The translations under genes were made by a program, and so were the position numbers. Shown one piece after another: positions 1-7,470 of a stretch of DNA of 17,549 nt. Position 1 is the first letter of the stretch. Every line of letters begins with the position of its first letter. This stretch comes from CAWFFV01 sp963814985 (lineage in GTDB: Bacteria > Chloroflexota > Ktedonobacteria > Ktedonobacterales > Ktedonobacteraceae), in contig CAWFFV010000015.1 in assembly GCA_963814985.1 (NCBI GenBank), forward strand, positions 1-17,549, given 5' to 3'. Below the pieces are notes generated by a model, which made no database searches, had not been told where the DNA came from, and saw only the letters and a list, made by a program, of their open reading frames with translations.

Positions 1-83
1 TGTAAGTACTGGTGCCAGTAATCCAAAAACACGTTGGGGTCCCATTCTCGTCGATCGGTTTTGAGGGGTGTCACTGGTTGCAT
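1..83 (-). CDS. 5' end of an unrecognised gene running off the window
   Basis: An ATG at 83-81 on the minus strand is preceded by a good ribosome binding site (GGAGGA, five bases before the ATG). It opens a frame with no stop for the 27 codons that fit in the window. The peptide begins MQPVTPLKTDRREWDP and continues NVFLDYWHQYL; it is polar with several aromatic residues and has no signal peptide. I do not recognise the family. The combination of a clean Shine-Dalgarno and a fully open frame is the only evidence, so the gene call is moderately safe and the function unknown. Confidence 0.55.
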   Translation of the reverse strand, partial: MQPVTPLKTDRREWDPNVFLDYWHQYL

Positions 84-99
84 AAATTCCTCCAGACAA

Positions 100-725
100 G
101 ACGAAAAACATTTCCCACTGTTATTTTTGCCACTTAGACAGGGTCACTTCACCTTTGCTTGAGCGTAACGTTCTCTCAATTCAAGCAGAAAAGAGCGGGA
201 AATACCTATTTCCTTGCTTTCCCGGCTTGATTGTATTCCCAAGAAATCAAGCCCCAATTGCTGTGGATACAGAAACCTCTGTGTTTATCTGCTCAACGAT
301 GCCCTGTTTGCAGGGAACCAGAAGCTCTTCACCTGCTCAAAATCTCATCCTGGCACCATCCAGAGACATACCTCTCTTGTTTATTAGGAGCAGCAATTGC
401 TCTGCAACGAGCCAGCTCCGTTCCACACGAGTTAAACAAAAGAAAGTTAGTGTCTACCATTTTCTATTTATCTATTCCATTTATTGCTATATTCCCCTAT
501 AATAACAACGTATTCACAGAACTTTTCTGTAAAAAAAGAGAAAGCATATATGACAAGAACAATCATTAAAAATACATTATTCTATGGAAAGAACCGCAAT
601 CTCTTCCGTGCTTCCCTCATCGACGAATGCGCAGCTCTCATTTCTCTCATCATTGGGACTGAACTCGGCAAGGGATGCCGAGTGATTCAATCCTCAACCC
701 ATCCAACCAATCCATGAGAGGTGAA
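100..725. other. Long stretch without a convincing gene; one doubtful small frame at 231-569 (+)
   Basis: No frame here has both a good start and recognisable protein character. The best candidate is a plus-strand frame at 231-569 starting at TTG directly after an in-frame stop. It holds a CPVC pair, then HLLKISSWHHPETYLSCLL, then a hydrophobic stretch (about residues 84-95). That could be a zinc-binding knuckle plus membrane segment, or the remnant of a larger gene, but there is no Shine-Dalgarno. Other frames look like chance. The stretch also contains the hairpin at 663-683. Confidence 0.3.
663..683. repeat. 8-bp perfect hairpin
   Basis: Arms ACTCGGCA and TGCCGAGT flank a five-base loop (AGGGA). 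There is no T-tract on either side, so it is not a textbook intrinsic terminator. It lies in a gene-poor stretch between the leftmost gene and the receiver gene and could be a REP-like palindrome or a remnant of a mobile element. Confidence 0.4.
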
Positions 726-884
726 ATGCAGATGCGTCAACTCCTTATGCTTCCATTCACTTCCCTCTCCCTCTCAAGAGAGAAACGCCTTCTCATCGTG
801 GCACTCTCTTACGGGTTAGGATTTCCTGGAATCTGGCTCTTTCTCTCTTGCATGAAGGTTCTTTCATCCTATGCAGATTTCTGA
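726..884 (+). CDS. Doubtful 52-residue membrane peptide
   Basis: ATG at 726 follows AGAGG by only four bases. The frame reads a short polar start, then LLIVALSYGLGFPGIWLFL, a plausible single membrane-spanning segment (about residues 24-42), and ends at 884. It overlaps the 3' end of the convergent receiver gene by 16 bases. I recognise no family. It may be a small membrane peptide, a remnant of a larger membrane protein, or a chance frame, so confidence is low. Confidence 0.22.
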   Translation: MQMRQLLMLPFTSLSLSREKRLLIVALSYGLGFPGIWLFLSCMKVLSSYADF

Positions 885-1231
885 GCTTCTTCAATGCTCT
901 GGAAGAATGCTCGAACAGCGAACGGTTTGCGCAAAATGGGCACTTGTGGATAAAAGATCCGAAGAGTTTTGAGGAACGAATCACTGACTCCTGTGACAAC
1001 CAGGACGGGAACCGCAGGCATGTTCTTTTGTAAAAAAGAGATCACCTGCAAACCAGACACAGCCCCTGGCAAGTTGAAGTCTACCAAAACAAAGTCATAG
1101 GACACCGTTTGGAGAGAAGTAAAGAACGATGCTCCATCAAAAAAATGCGCGAGACGATGATCTCGCATCTCTAAAATAGTCCCTATTAATTCGGCGATAG
1201 ATGCATCATCTTCAATTAAAGCAAAAAGCAT
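869..1231 (-). CDS. Stand-alone response-regulator receiver protein (CheY-like)
   Basis: A 120-residue protein that is only a receiver domain. Acidic residues E7/D8/D9 sit after the first beta strand, the phospho-acceptor is D51 in VLVDFNLPG, T80 is in VLVVTGVS, and the conserved lysine is K102 in LRKPF. All residues needed for phosphorylation and Mg binding are present, but there is no DNA-binding or enzymatic output domain. It therefore probably acts by protein contact, as CheY and Spo0F do. The ATG at 1231 is chosen because the domain begins there; the same frame is open much further upstream but reads as non-protein. The upstream GCGAGAAC is a weak ribosome binding site. It lies downstream of, and in the same direction as, the broken histidine kinase (1604-3145), its likely former partner, with a 372-base gap between them. 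Confidence 0.85.
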   Translation of the reverse strand: MLFALIEDDASIAELIGTILEMRDHRLAHFFDGASFFTSLQTVSYDFVLVDFNLPGAVSGLQVISFLQKNMPAVPVLVVTGVSDSFLKTLRIFYPQVPILRKPFAVRAFFQSIEEAQKSA

Positions 1232-1336
1232 AGTGTTCTCGCTACAGAAAGAAATCAAGAAAAAGAAGAAGGCAGGATTTTCGCCTTTCACTTCAACACA
1301 ATAGCAGAGCAAGCTTCTTTTGTCTAGAGTTTTCCC

Positions 1337-1357
1337 AACATTTCTCTCTGAAATGTT
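1337..1357. promoter_or_regulatory. 21-bp palindrome upstream of the receiver gene
   Basis: AACATTTC and GAAATGTT are perfect 8-bp arms around a five-base centre. The similarity continues outward: 12 of 15 positions pair between 1330-1344 and 1350-1364. It lies about 106 bases upstream of the receiver gene's ATG. There is no U-tract for termination, so a protein-binding operator is the more likely reading. No other clear feature was found in the 1232-1603 gap apart from the weak hairpin at 1521-1545. Confidence 0.4.
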
Positions 1358-1520
1358 TCCAAAAAACTTTTCATTTGCATCCATTTTGTGCCTCTTTGGC
1401 CAAATCGCATCATTCTTAGCCCTTTCTATGTGATCCAGGTAGCTCCTGAGTTTGTAGAAACACATGCTCCATCTCTGCGCGATGAAGAATGGATTACAGG
1501 CAATTACTCTTTGATCCAAC

Positions 1521-1545
1521 AAAGAGGAGCGGAAGAGCCCTCTTT
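1521..1545 (-). terminator. Possible weak terminator after the histidine kinase remnant
   Basis: AAAGAGG and CCTCTTT form a 7-bp stem around an 11-base loop, about 60 bases past the kinase stop codon on the minus strand. The run after the stem on that strand is only TTTG, so termination would be weak. It could equally be a chance A/T-ended hairpin. Confidence 0.25.
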
Positions 1546-1603
1546 TATTAGAACTGACGAGATGGAGTCGGGAGATGTGCTCTGATGAGATAAAAACCGA
1601 GTG

Positions 1604-3145
1604 TCAGTCAGCTCCAGCAGGCAATGTAAAGCAGAAGCAGCTCCCCTGTCCTGGTCTCTCTGTACTCTCTACCCAGATCCTCCCATCCATGGTCTCAACC
1701 AATTGTTTGCAGATATACAGCCCCAGACCAGTTCCTCGCACAGAACTCACCAGATCGCGTTGCAAGCGCACAAACTTCCCGAAGAGTAACGGTTGCTCTT
1801 CAAGAGGGATGCCAGGTCCAGCATCCTGTACGCGAATGCATATCTGAGAGGAAGTGACAGCATCATTTTCATTTGCTTGTCTGGAGGTATAGGTCTCTGC
1901 AACGATCAGAATACGAGAATCAGGTGGAGCATACTGGAAAGTAAGTTTCGCAGAATCTGGCGCACGTAGGGCAAATGTCCGTAGAGAGACAAAGTTTCAG
2001 GGATATTTAATTGAATGTGATACTCTTGCTGTTGTCGGGGATCAAGACGGTCAAGCACTTCGCGAACTGCCAGATGAACATTAATGTGATCTTTTTTCAA
2101 GGAATGTGCGGCGAATTCAACCTTGATTGCATCCATCACATTGCCGATGAGGAACTGCAGGTCATTACACCCGCTCAGTGCTCGATCTATGAAGGTTGCT
2201 TGTAACTCATGGGTGAGGAGAGTTTGATGCTCGCGCAAGAGTTCGAGATAGCCCTGGATTTCGGTGAGCGGAGTGCGGAGCTCATGATTGACGTTCAGCA
2301 AAAATTGATCTTTGAGTTCGTTCAAGTGGCGTTGTTGTTCGTATGCCTGCTCTATCTGAGTAGCCTGCTTCTCGAGTTTTCTATTGGCCTCGATGAGTTC
2401 ATGGTTTTTTGTGTGCAGTTCTTGCTGCATCAACTCCAGTCTCTTGCTGTAAGTAAGTGTCTCACGGATGGAAACAATCTGTCGCAAGACAATTCCTCCA
2501 ATGAGCAAACCACTTCCCAGATAGGTACCGCTGGCCTGTGGTTTCTCTCTCCCTACAAACCAGACATAGGTAGTCAGCGCAATAACCATAGCAACCATGA
2601 CAAAAGGGAGCAATGAGCGCCAGATGGATGGTGTATCAGTCTGCGCCTTCTTGGAGAACTCCCGTTTGGATACAACCCTTCCTGATTGACTCACCTTGTG
2701 ACTTGCGAAACGCATAAAATAGGTGGAGAGAATGAAGATAATATAGGCCAGGGCATTAAGAATGTTCTGTAAGTCCCCAGAGTGAAGGGTTGTTCTGTAT
2801 GAGAGAACATTCGTAAAGACTATCTCCAATGATCATGAAGACTATCCCCTGTAAGACAAGATAATGCGTTGAATGCAAGGAGGCGTCGTTGGAGCGAAAC
2901 ATCAGATTCAGGATGCAGAAGAACAGAACCAGATCTCCACATGGATAGATCGTATAGACAATTCGAGCCAGAGGTGTCAAGGAACCCTGTAATAGGATAG
3001 GTCCAAGGAGAAAGTACCAATAAAGGTGACAACGGCGGTCATAACCAGGACGCTGTCAAGAAGAATACGCATCGACGCCGTTCTAGAGAGAGAGGGTGTA
3101 GACAGGGAGGTAGACGGGAGTCAAAAGCTTGTGTATACGCCTCAT
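1604..3145 (-). pseudogene. Broken multi-TM sensor histidine kinase
   Basis: Reading 3145 down to 1604 and switching frames recovers a kinase. First comes an N-terminal membrane sensor with several hydrophobic helices (YWYFLLGPILL, GDLVLFFCILNLMF, LVLQGIVFMIIG, ALAYIIFILSTYF and others). A cytoplasmic coiled coil follows (YSKRLELMQQELHTKNHEL region), then a HisKA domain with the phospho-acceptor in NHELRTPL, and a HATPase with DAGPGIP, GTGLGLYICKQL and a proper C-terminus ending at 1604. Four lesions separate the pieces. There is a stop/frame change near 3083 in a CT-rich run. An apparently missing T lies in the run at 3022-3024, and an apparently extra G in the run at 2775-2778. About 10 nt are missing at 1934-1935. 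The last removes most of the N-box (expected NAxK before YAPPDSR), including the Asn that coordinates Mg-ATP, so even frame restoration would not give an active kinase unless this is an assembly fault. The start at 3145 (MRRIHKLLTPVYL) is uncertain. Likely former partner: the receiver at 869-1231. Confidence 0.8.
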
Positions 3146-3335
3146 GAGTTTCTCTCAATTTCAGTCTGTTATGTGTATTATAGCAATAGAGACAGAAGTT
3201 GTTTTTTACTGGAAACAAAGTGTTCATTCACATTGAAATTACTTCAGATGAAGATGCGAATAAATACTCTTGGGCAGTATGACATACATATATCTCTCTG
3301 TCCACGTAAACCTATTTTAATGATTGCCGATTAGC

Positions 3336-3364
3336 TAGACAATAAGAGGAGAAAGCCATATAAT
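3336..3364 (+). promoter_or_regulatory. Near-consensus sigma70-type promoter of the 3506-6532 operon
   Basis: TAGACA (3336-3341, five of six matches to TTGACA), then a 17-base spacer and a perfect TATAAT (3359-3364). Transcription would start near 3371, giving a leader of about 135 bases before the GTG at 3506. No rho-independent terminator or riboswitch-like fold was obvious in the leader. The rest of 3146-3505 shows nothing else I can support. Confidence 0.6.
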
Positions 3365-3505
3365 AGTAGACCTGTATTAGGTGTAGGTGGCTAATATTTC
3401 TCACTCTATATTAACTGTTCTCTCGCTTGCCAAAAACACCTTCTTTAAATACACAAGAGACTGGTTTAGAGAGAAATTTATTTTCTATCTTTTTAGGAGA
3501 AGAGG

Positions 3506-4054
3506 GTGGGTTTAAATGGTATTGAAGCGAGCCTTGGACTTGCTTCAGCTTTGAGCATACTCAAACAATATCAAGAAACAGGTACCCTTCAAGGCAAAAT
3601 TTCTATCGCTCGTTTTTTGAAAACGATTCGCTGTCAGTGTACGATTCACATTGAAAACGGCGATGTCACATCTTGTCAGTTGGTCGATGAACAGGGCTTT
3701 CCGCTTCTCACGGAGATAGATCAACTTATTCAGATCGATCAAAAGAGAGGCCCGTTTGAATGGAGCTTCCATGCTCAATACTCGCCTACGCCCTCTACGC
3801 TTATATCGAATCCTATTGTGTCTATACGGGATGATATGATCCTGATTCGTCTTATCTCCAATCCACGCTTTGAACTATCAGAAACCAGGCTGGACAGTGA
3901 TCCAAGAACCCTACAGCAAATATTTTCTCTCGTCAACGGCCAGCGAACTGTCAGAGAGATCAAAGCACTGATGAAGCTCAGGTTTTCCCCCAGCGCGGTG
4001 GAGAAAGCACTCAATTTTCTTCTCTCTAAGCGATATATTGCCATTCAGAAGTAA
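3506..4054 (+). CDS. Small two-domain protein, possible PATAN/DUF4388-like plus winged-helix-like C-terminus
   Basis: 182 residues, soluble, no signal peptide. GTG start at 3506 with AGGAG at 3495-3499, six bases before it. The N-terminal half (about 8-115) has the outline of a DUF4388/PATAN-type sensor: a helix rich in L/A/S, TGTLQGKISIARF, then beta-like strands CTIHIENGDVTSCQLVDEQG. The C-terminal part (about 128-182) reads DPRTLQQIFSLVNGQRTVREI, then SPSAVEKALNFLLSKRYI, the pattern of a small winged-helix 'how much is inherited, which wing' domain seen at the end of such proteins. These assignments are by shape and not from a confident motif. It is the first gene of an operon, 38 bases before the first six-TM/HAMP-like protein, and is the best candidate for a cytoplasmic partner of those membrane proteins. 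Confidence 0.85.
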   Translation: MGLNGIEASLGLASALSILKQYQETGTLQGKISIARFLKTIRCQCTIHIENGDVTSCQLVDEQGFPLLTEIDQLIQIDQKRGPFEWSFHAQYSPTPSTLISNPIVSIRDDMILIRLISNPRFELSETRLDSDPRTLQQIFSLVNGQRTVREIKALMKLRFSPSAVEKALNFLLSKRYIAIQK

Positions 4055-4092
4055 AAAAGTAGAGACGATTCTTAAGTAAAGAAGAGGAAATT

Positions 4093-5289
4093 ATGCAAAC
4101 GAACAACGCTTCCTGGGCAGAAGAGCCTGCAACGATGCGGTCACCCGAAATGGTCATCAATCAGGAGTCGGGTAAGAAACCGAGAAACTTCTTCAAGAGA
4201 TGCTTGGACTGGTGGTTCCGCTTCACCGCCCTTCCTGAACCACCTGCCAACGCTTCTTTCGTACAACGGGATACCGCACGCAAAATGCAATTTCTCAGTC
4301 TCACCGTCTTGCTACTCATATTTATGTCATTGCTTAGTGTACTAGTGCTTCTGTCTCAGATGGGACATATTTCCACTTTAGGGCCTATCACTACTATTAT
4401 TGCATGTTTTGTTGATCAAGCTTATTATCTGTCTACGCTCTTTATCAGCAAAAAACTCCGGCGACCAAAGTTGGCTGGTGGTATGGTGACACTTGGGCAT
4501 GAATTAATAATGATCGGGTTCATTCTGTCTAACAAACCATTTAATGGCACCAGTTTTCAGGAATTTGGATTGTTGGCATGTGGCGAGATGGTGGCAATCA
4601 TCCTGGTTTCTCCACAATTTACACTTCTGATCGGTTTTTGCAATAGTCTGTTTATTACATTCTGTCTGTTCTTTTTGCCTCATGATCACTACTTTGCCGG
4701 TGAGCTACAAGCCCATTTTCTGGATCTTTTGACTGGAGCAGTTGGTCTGCAAATTGCAGTCGCTTTTCTCACCAGTTGGCATATTAATCACCTGATCCGT
4801 GTCGTGAAACGTGCTGACCGTGCACAAATGATTGCCAGTCTGGAACATAAGATGGCAGAGCAACAAAAGGCCCAAAATCGTGAAATGCAATGGCTCGCTG
4901 ATTGCATTAGCAATATTTCTCGTCAATATTCCGACATAATGAACCGACGTGTGATCGCCACGATTTCGGATGAAGGCTTGCCTGATGTACTCAGACCCCC
5001 CGTAAAGGGCTTCAATCTGCTCCTCTCTCGTCTCTACTATGCCAATCAGATCGAAAGAGAATACAGCCTCCTGCGACAGGCTCTCCAGCACTGTACGGAA
5101 CAGGTCTACCAGGAAGACTTTACGCTTGATCATCTGCCACAAACTGGCACTCCTTTGGACCAGTTGCTCTCAGCAATATGCAAGCAGCACGCCCTGCATG
5201 TCAGGGCACAACTCCAGCAAGGTCAACCTGTGTCCCCATCATCGCCTCTGGCCCCTCATCAAAACGCTCAGAGACCTTTTGAAAGGTAA
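4093..5289 (+). CDS. Six-TM membrane protein with HAMP-like tail, copy A
   Basis: 398 residues. The N-terminal tail (1-66) holds a conserved CLDWWFRFTALPEPP motif before the membrane. About six hydrophobic helices follow (roughly 68-89, 93-117, 127-146, 157-174, 176-195, 211-230). Then comes a cytoplasmic helix starting KRADRAQMIASLEHKMAEQQ (239-258), a long coiled-coil/HAMP-like region (to about 335) and a Q/P/S-rich tail. No kinase, cyclase, methyl-accepting or DNA-binding domain follows, so it has a signalling input and relay but no output of its own. ATG at 4093 is preceded by AGAGGAAATT, a good ribosome binding site. It is a clear tandem paralogue of copy B (5354-6532) and related to copy C (16323-17435). 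The role is inferred to be membrane sensing or scaffolding through partners; the family is not one I can name. Confidence 0.9.
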   Translation: MQTNNASWAEEPATMRSPEMVINQESGKKPRNFFKRCLDWWFRFTALPEPPANASFVQRDTARKMQFLSLTVLLLIFMSLLSVLVLLSQMGHISTLGPITTIIACFVDQAYYLSTLFISKKLRRPKLAGGMVTLGHELIMIGFILSNKPFNGTSFQEFGLLACGEMVAIILVSPQFTLLIGFCNSLFITFCLFFLPHDHYFAGELQAHFLDLLTGAVGLQIAVAFLTSWHINHLIRVVKRADRAQMIASLEHKMAEQQKAQNREMQWLADCISNISRQYSDIMNRRVIATISDEGLPDVLRPPVKGFNLLLSRLYYANQIEREYSLLRQALQHCTEQVYQEDFTLDHLPQTGTPLDQLLSAICKQHALHVRAQLQQGQPVSPSSPLAPHQNAQRPFER

Positions 5290-5353
5290 AAAACATAAAC
5301 CATACTATTTTATGCAAAATACCAATTTTTCTCCTGAAAGGTAATTTCTGCCA

Positions 5354-6532
5354 ATGAATACCGCTCCCACAACATCTGGAGGCCAGACAACAACACCTTC
5401 CCCCGCACAGCTCATTAATCATGAGACGAGCGCGAAGCAAGGAAATCTCTTCAACACGTGTCTGGACTGGTGGCTCCACTTGACTGCCATTCCAGAAGCG
5501 CCAGCAACTGCCTCCTTCATCCAACGAGAGCATGCACAGAAAGTACGGAGGCTCAGTATTGTAGTCTTGATCCTTTTGTTCATCACAACACTTCTTTTTC
5601 TGCCAGGTGCTGCTCTCTCGACCATTCCCGGCGCACTCGCAGGCTGCCTTTGCCTGATGTTTCTATTTCTGATCGCACTCTTTATCAATAAACAATTCCA
5701 ACGACCAGTCCTGGCTGGCGTTCTGGTAACACTCGGGATTGAGTTAGTGCTGGCTACGCTGATCCTTAGCATCAGGCCTCCCGACGAGCTGACTGTCCAG
5801 GGTTGCACATTGCTAGTCCTCGGCGATATCGTGGCAATTACGCTTGTCTCTCGACGATTTATGTTCCTCGTATCTTTTTGCAACTGCATATTCAGTATGT
5901 TTAGTTTATTTTACCTAAAATATAGCCTTCCCTATTCTAATGATCCTAATGTTCCCATTAGTCAGGTTACCTGGATAGCACCAGTGAGCGTTCAACTCAT
6001 TATTGCTTTTGTTGTTGGCTGGCATGTCAACTACCTGAATAAGGAGGCAAAACGAGCTGATCGCGCACAAATGGTTGCAGCCCTGGAGCATAAGATAGCA
6101 GAACAACAAAAGGCAAGAAACAAAGAAATGCAACATCTTGCCGATTGTATTAGTAGCATCTCCTCTCAATATTCCGACATGACGAGCCGCCGTGTGATCA
6201 CCAAAATCTCGGATGAAGGCTTTCCTGGTATACTCAAGCCTCTCACCACTGGTTTCAATATGCTCCTGTCTCGCCTGCAACATGCCAACCAAACCGAAAG
6301 AGAATACCACACTCTGCTACAAGCTTTCCAGCACTGTATGGATCAGATCTCTCAGGGATACTTTGCGCCTGACAATTCACTCCAAACTGGTACCCAGTTG
6401 GACCTGCTGCTCACTGCATTACACGATCGGGGCTACATCCATACCAGGACACAGCTTCAGCAGGATCAATCCACATCTCCTCCACCCTCCGCTCCTTTTT
6501 ATCAAAACCCTCAGAAACCATTTGAGAAGTGA
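5354..6532 (+). CDS. Six-TM membrane protein with HAMP-like tail, copy B
   Basis: 392 residues, same architecture as copy A. The tail has CLDWWLHLTAIPEAP (36-50). Six hydrophobic helices lie at about 67-88, 90-111, 119-139, 149-165, 168-187 and 207-228. The helix RADRAQMVAALEHKIAEQQ (234-252) and a HAMP-like coiled coil follow, ending YQNPQKPFEK. The match to copy A is strongest in the pre-membrane WW motif, the RADRAQM helix, the SDEGxPxxL segment and the C-terminus, and weakest in the extracytoplasmic loops. This suggests a conserved relay and diverging ligand-facing parts. ATG at 5354; the nearest Shine-Dalgarno (AAAGG) is about 12 bases upstream, so translation may be weaker or coupled to copy A, whose stop is 64 bases earlier. 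No output domain. Probably the last gene of the 3506 operon. Confidence 0.9.
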   Translation: MNTAPTTSGGQTTTPSPAQLINHETSAKQGNLFNTCLDWWLHLTAIPEAPATASFIQREHAQKVRRLSIVVLILLFITTLLFLPGAALSTIPGALAGCLCLMFLFLIALFINKQFQRPVLAGVLVTLGIELVLATLILSIRPPDELTVQGCTLLVLGDIVAITLVSRRFMFLVSFCNCIFSMFSLFYLKYSLPYSNDPNVPISQVTWIAPVSVQLIIAFVVGWHVNYLNKEAKRADRAQMVAALEHKIAEQQKARNKEMQHLADCISSISSQYSDMTSRRVITKISDEGFPGILKPLTTGFNMLLSRLQHANQTEREYHTLLQAFQHCMDQISQGYFAPDNSLQTGTQLDLLLTALHDRGYIHTRTQLQQDQSTSPPPSAPFYQNPQKPFEK

Positions 6533-6590
6533 GAAATATGCTATACTACTTTCATGCACAATGAGAATGACTGACAACCTGTCACGCGGG

Positions 6591-7119
6591 TTATCTTGAA
6601 GAGAATATAACGCCAGTCAACCAGTCATATAATCGGGACAAATTGATGGCTGCAGCAATTGCCACATGTTGGAGGTGCGTGCGTGGCTCCCCAATATAGC
6701 GCGACCGACGCAATCCCATCCGACGTACTCCTTGGGCATGTGTCCCTTCAATACCCGCACGTTTGGCATAGAGTTGAGCAAATTCCTTAGTCACTCGCAC
6801 GAGGTCCGTAGCGCTCTAACCAATCTGGCTGAACCTGCTTGCGGAGCCTGTCTGGAGTTACTACTGCCAGGACATTGAGTGCATGGCGGAGGGTTTCTAC
6901 TACACATTCTCCTCGACTAAGTGCACGAATCTTGGCTAGGACATGTGTCGAGTCGGTTCGTTGTTGTTCGTGCTCTTTGAGCCAATCATGTTCCTTACAC
7001 AAAGCTAACGCTGCTTCGAGAAGACGCTCTTCGGCAGTCAGGGCAACAAGCCGTGTCCGGAACACGCTGAGGACGGTGTGGTCAATGCCTGGGTCAGCTA
7101 TCTCAAGGCTTAAAGCATA
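6591..7119 (-). mobile_element. Internally deleted IS1182-family transposase remnant
   Basis: On the minus strand, 7119-6787 reads YALSLEIADPGIDHTVLSVF, then a long stretch ending QPDWLERYGPRASD, the N-terminal part of an IS1182-type transposase (QRTDSTHVLAKIRAL is the typical helix). From about 6796 the frame switches to EFAQLYAKRAGIEGTHAQGVRRMGLRRSRYIG, then HLQHVAIAAAINLSRL, the family's C-terminal segment, stopping at 6591. Everything between, including most of the DDE catalytic core (several hundred residues in full-length members), is gone, and so is the extreme N-terminus. No terminal inverted repeats could be identified. The element is dead. Its left end abuts a truncated alcohol dehydrogenase at about 7119. 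Confidence 0.8.
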
Positions 7120-7217
7120 AAATCATGTCCGGTCGCAATTGGCTTTTCAAGTTCAACATCAATCAGGCTCTTCGGATTATCGATTGGTAGGTAATGGTAG
7201 AGTCCAACCGCCTTCAT
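7110..7217 (-). pseudogene. 5' fragment of a zinc-type alcohol dehydrogenase
   Basis: ATG at 7217, with AAAGGA nine bases upstream, opens MKAVGLYHYLPIDNPKSLID, then VELEKPIATGHDFML and a stop at 7110. The first 32 residues match the conserved N-terminus of the zinc-binding alcohol dehydrogenase/quinone reductase (MDR) family, normally about 335 residues. Right after GHD, where the family continues with LLVRV, the sequence becomes IS1182 transposase, so the last residues and the stop are borrowed from the insertion element. All Zn- and NAD(P)H-binding parts are missing. It is downstream of and co-directional with the AraC regulator (253 bases between), which may once have controlled it. Confidence 0.8.
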
Positions 7218-7470
7218 AAATACATATCCTTTCTTTTCATCACGAGCAAGCGTGTTGTTTTTGCTCAGTGGCTGCGATTATTCAGCCAGCTTTCTGTCAT
7301 CTTTTGTAGTAGCTATTGATTGTCTTCTTTGTTCTCCTGATGGAGAGATTCCATGGAGGACGAACAGGTCGTTCTGGTCCTCGGTGGAACCAGAGAGAAG
7401 TCTGTCGTTATTGTATCTGAGAGAGCGGCTATAGTCTTGAAGAACCTTGCTCTTTTTTCGCTTCTTCTTG

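Larger units (their letters stand above)
4093..6562 (+). repeat. Tandem gene duplication including 3' flank
   Basis: Copies A and B are head-to-tail duplicates. The similarity continues past the stop codons: 5302-5320 (ATACTATTTTATGCAAAAT) and 6543-6562 (ATACTACTTTCATGCACAAT) match at 17 of 20 aligned positions with one gap. The duplicated unit therefore carried some 3' untranslated sequence. Non-coding similarity surviving next to quite diverged proteins suggests either selection on the flank or a fairly recent duplication followed by fast protein divergence. Confidence 0.7.

Noticed and set aside
869..1522. 217-residue version of the receiver protein
   Set aside because: The first 97 residues (before the ATG at 1231) have no protein character and the receiver fold begins exactly at MLFALIEDD.
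2209..2616. 135-codon plus-strand frame
   Set aside because: Antisense to the HisKA region of the histidine kinase remnant, which explains its length; no ribosome binding site or family likeness.
7252..7434. 60-codon plus-strand frame upstream of the dehydrogenase fragment
   Set aside because: No ribosome binding site, low-complexity Ser/Leu composition and no recognisable motif.
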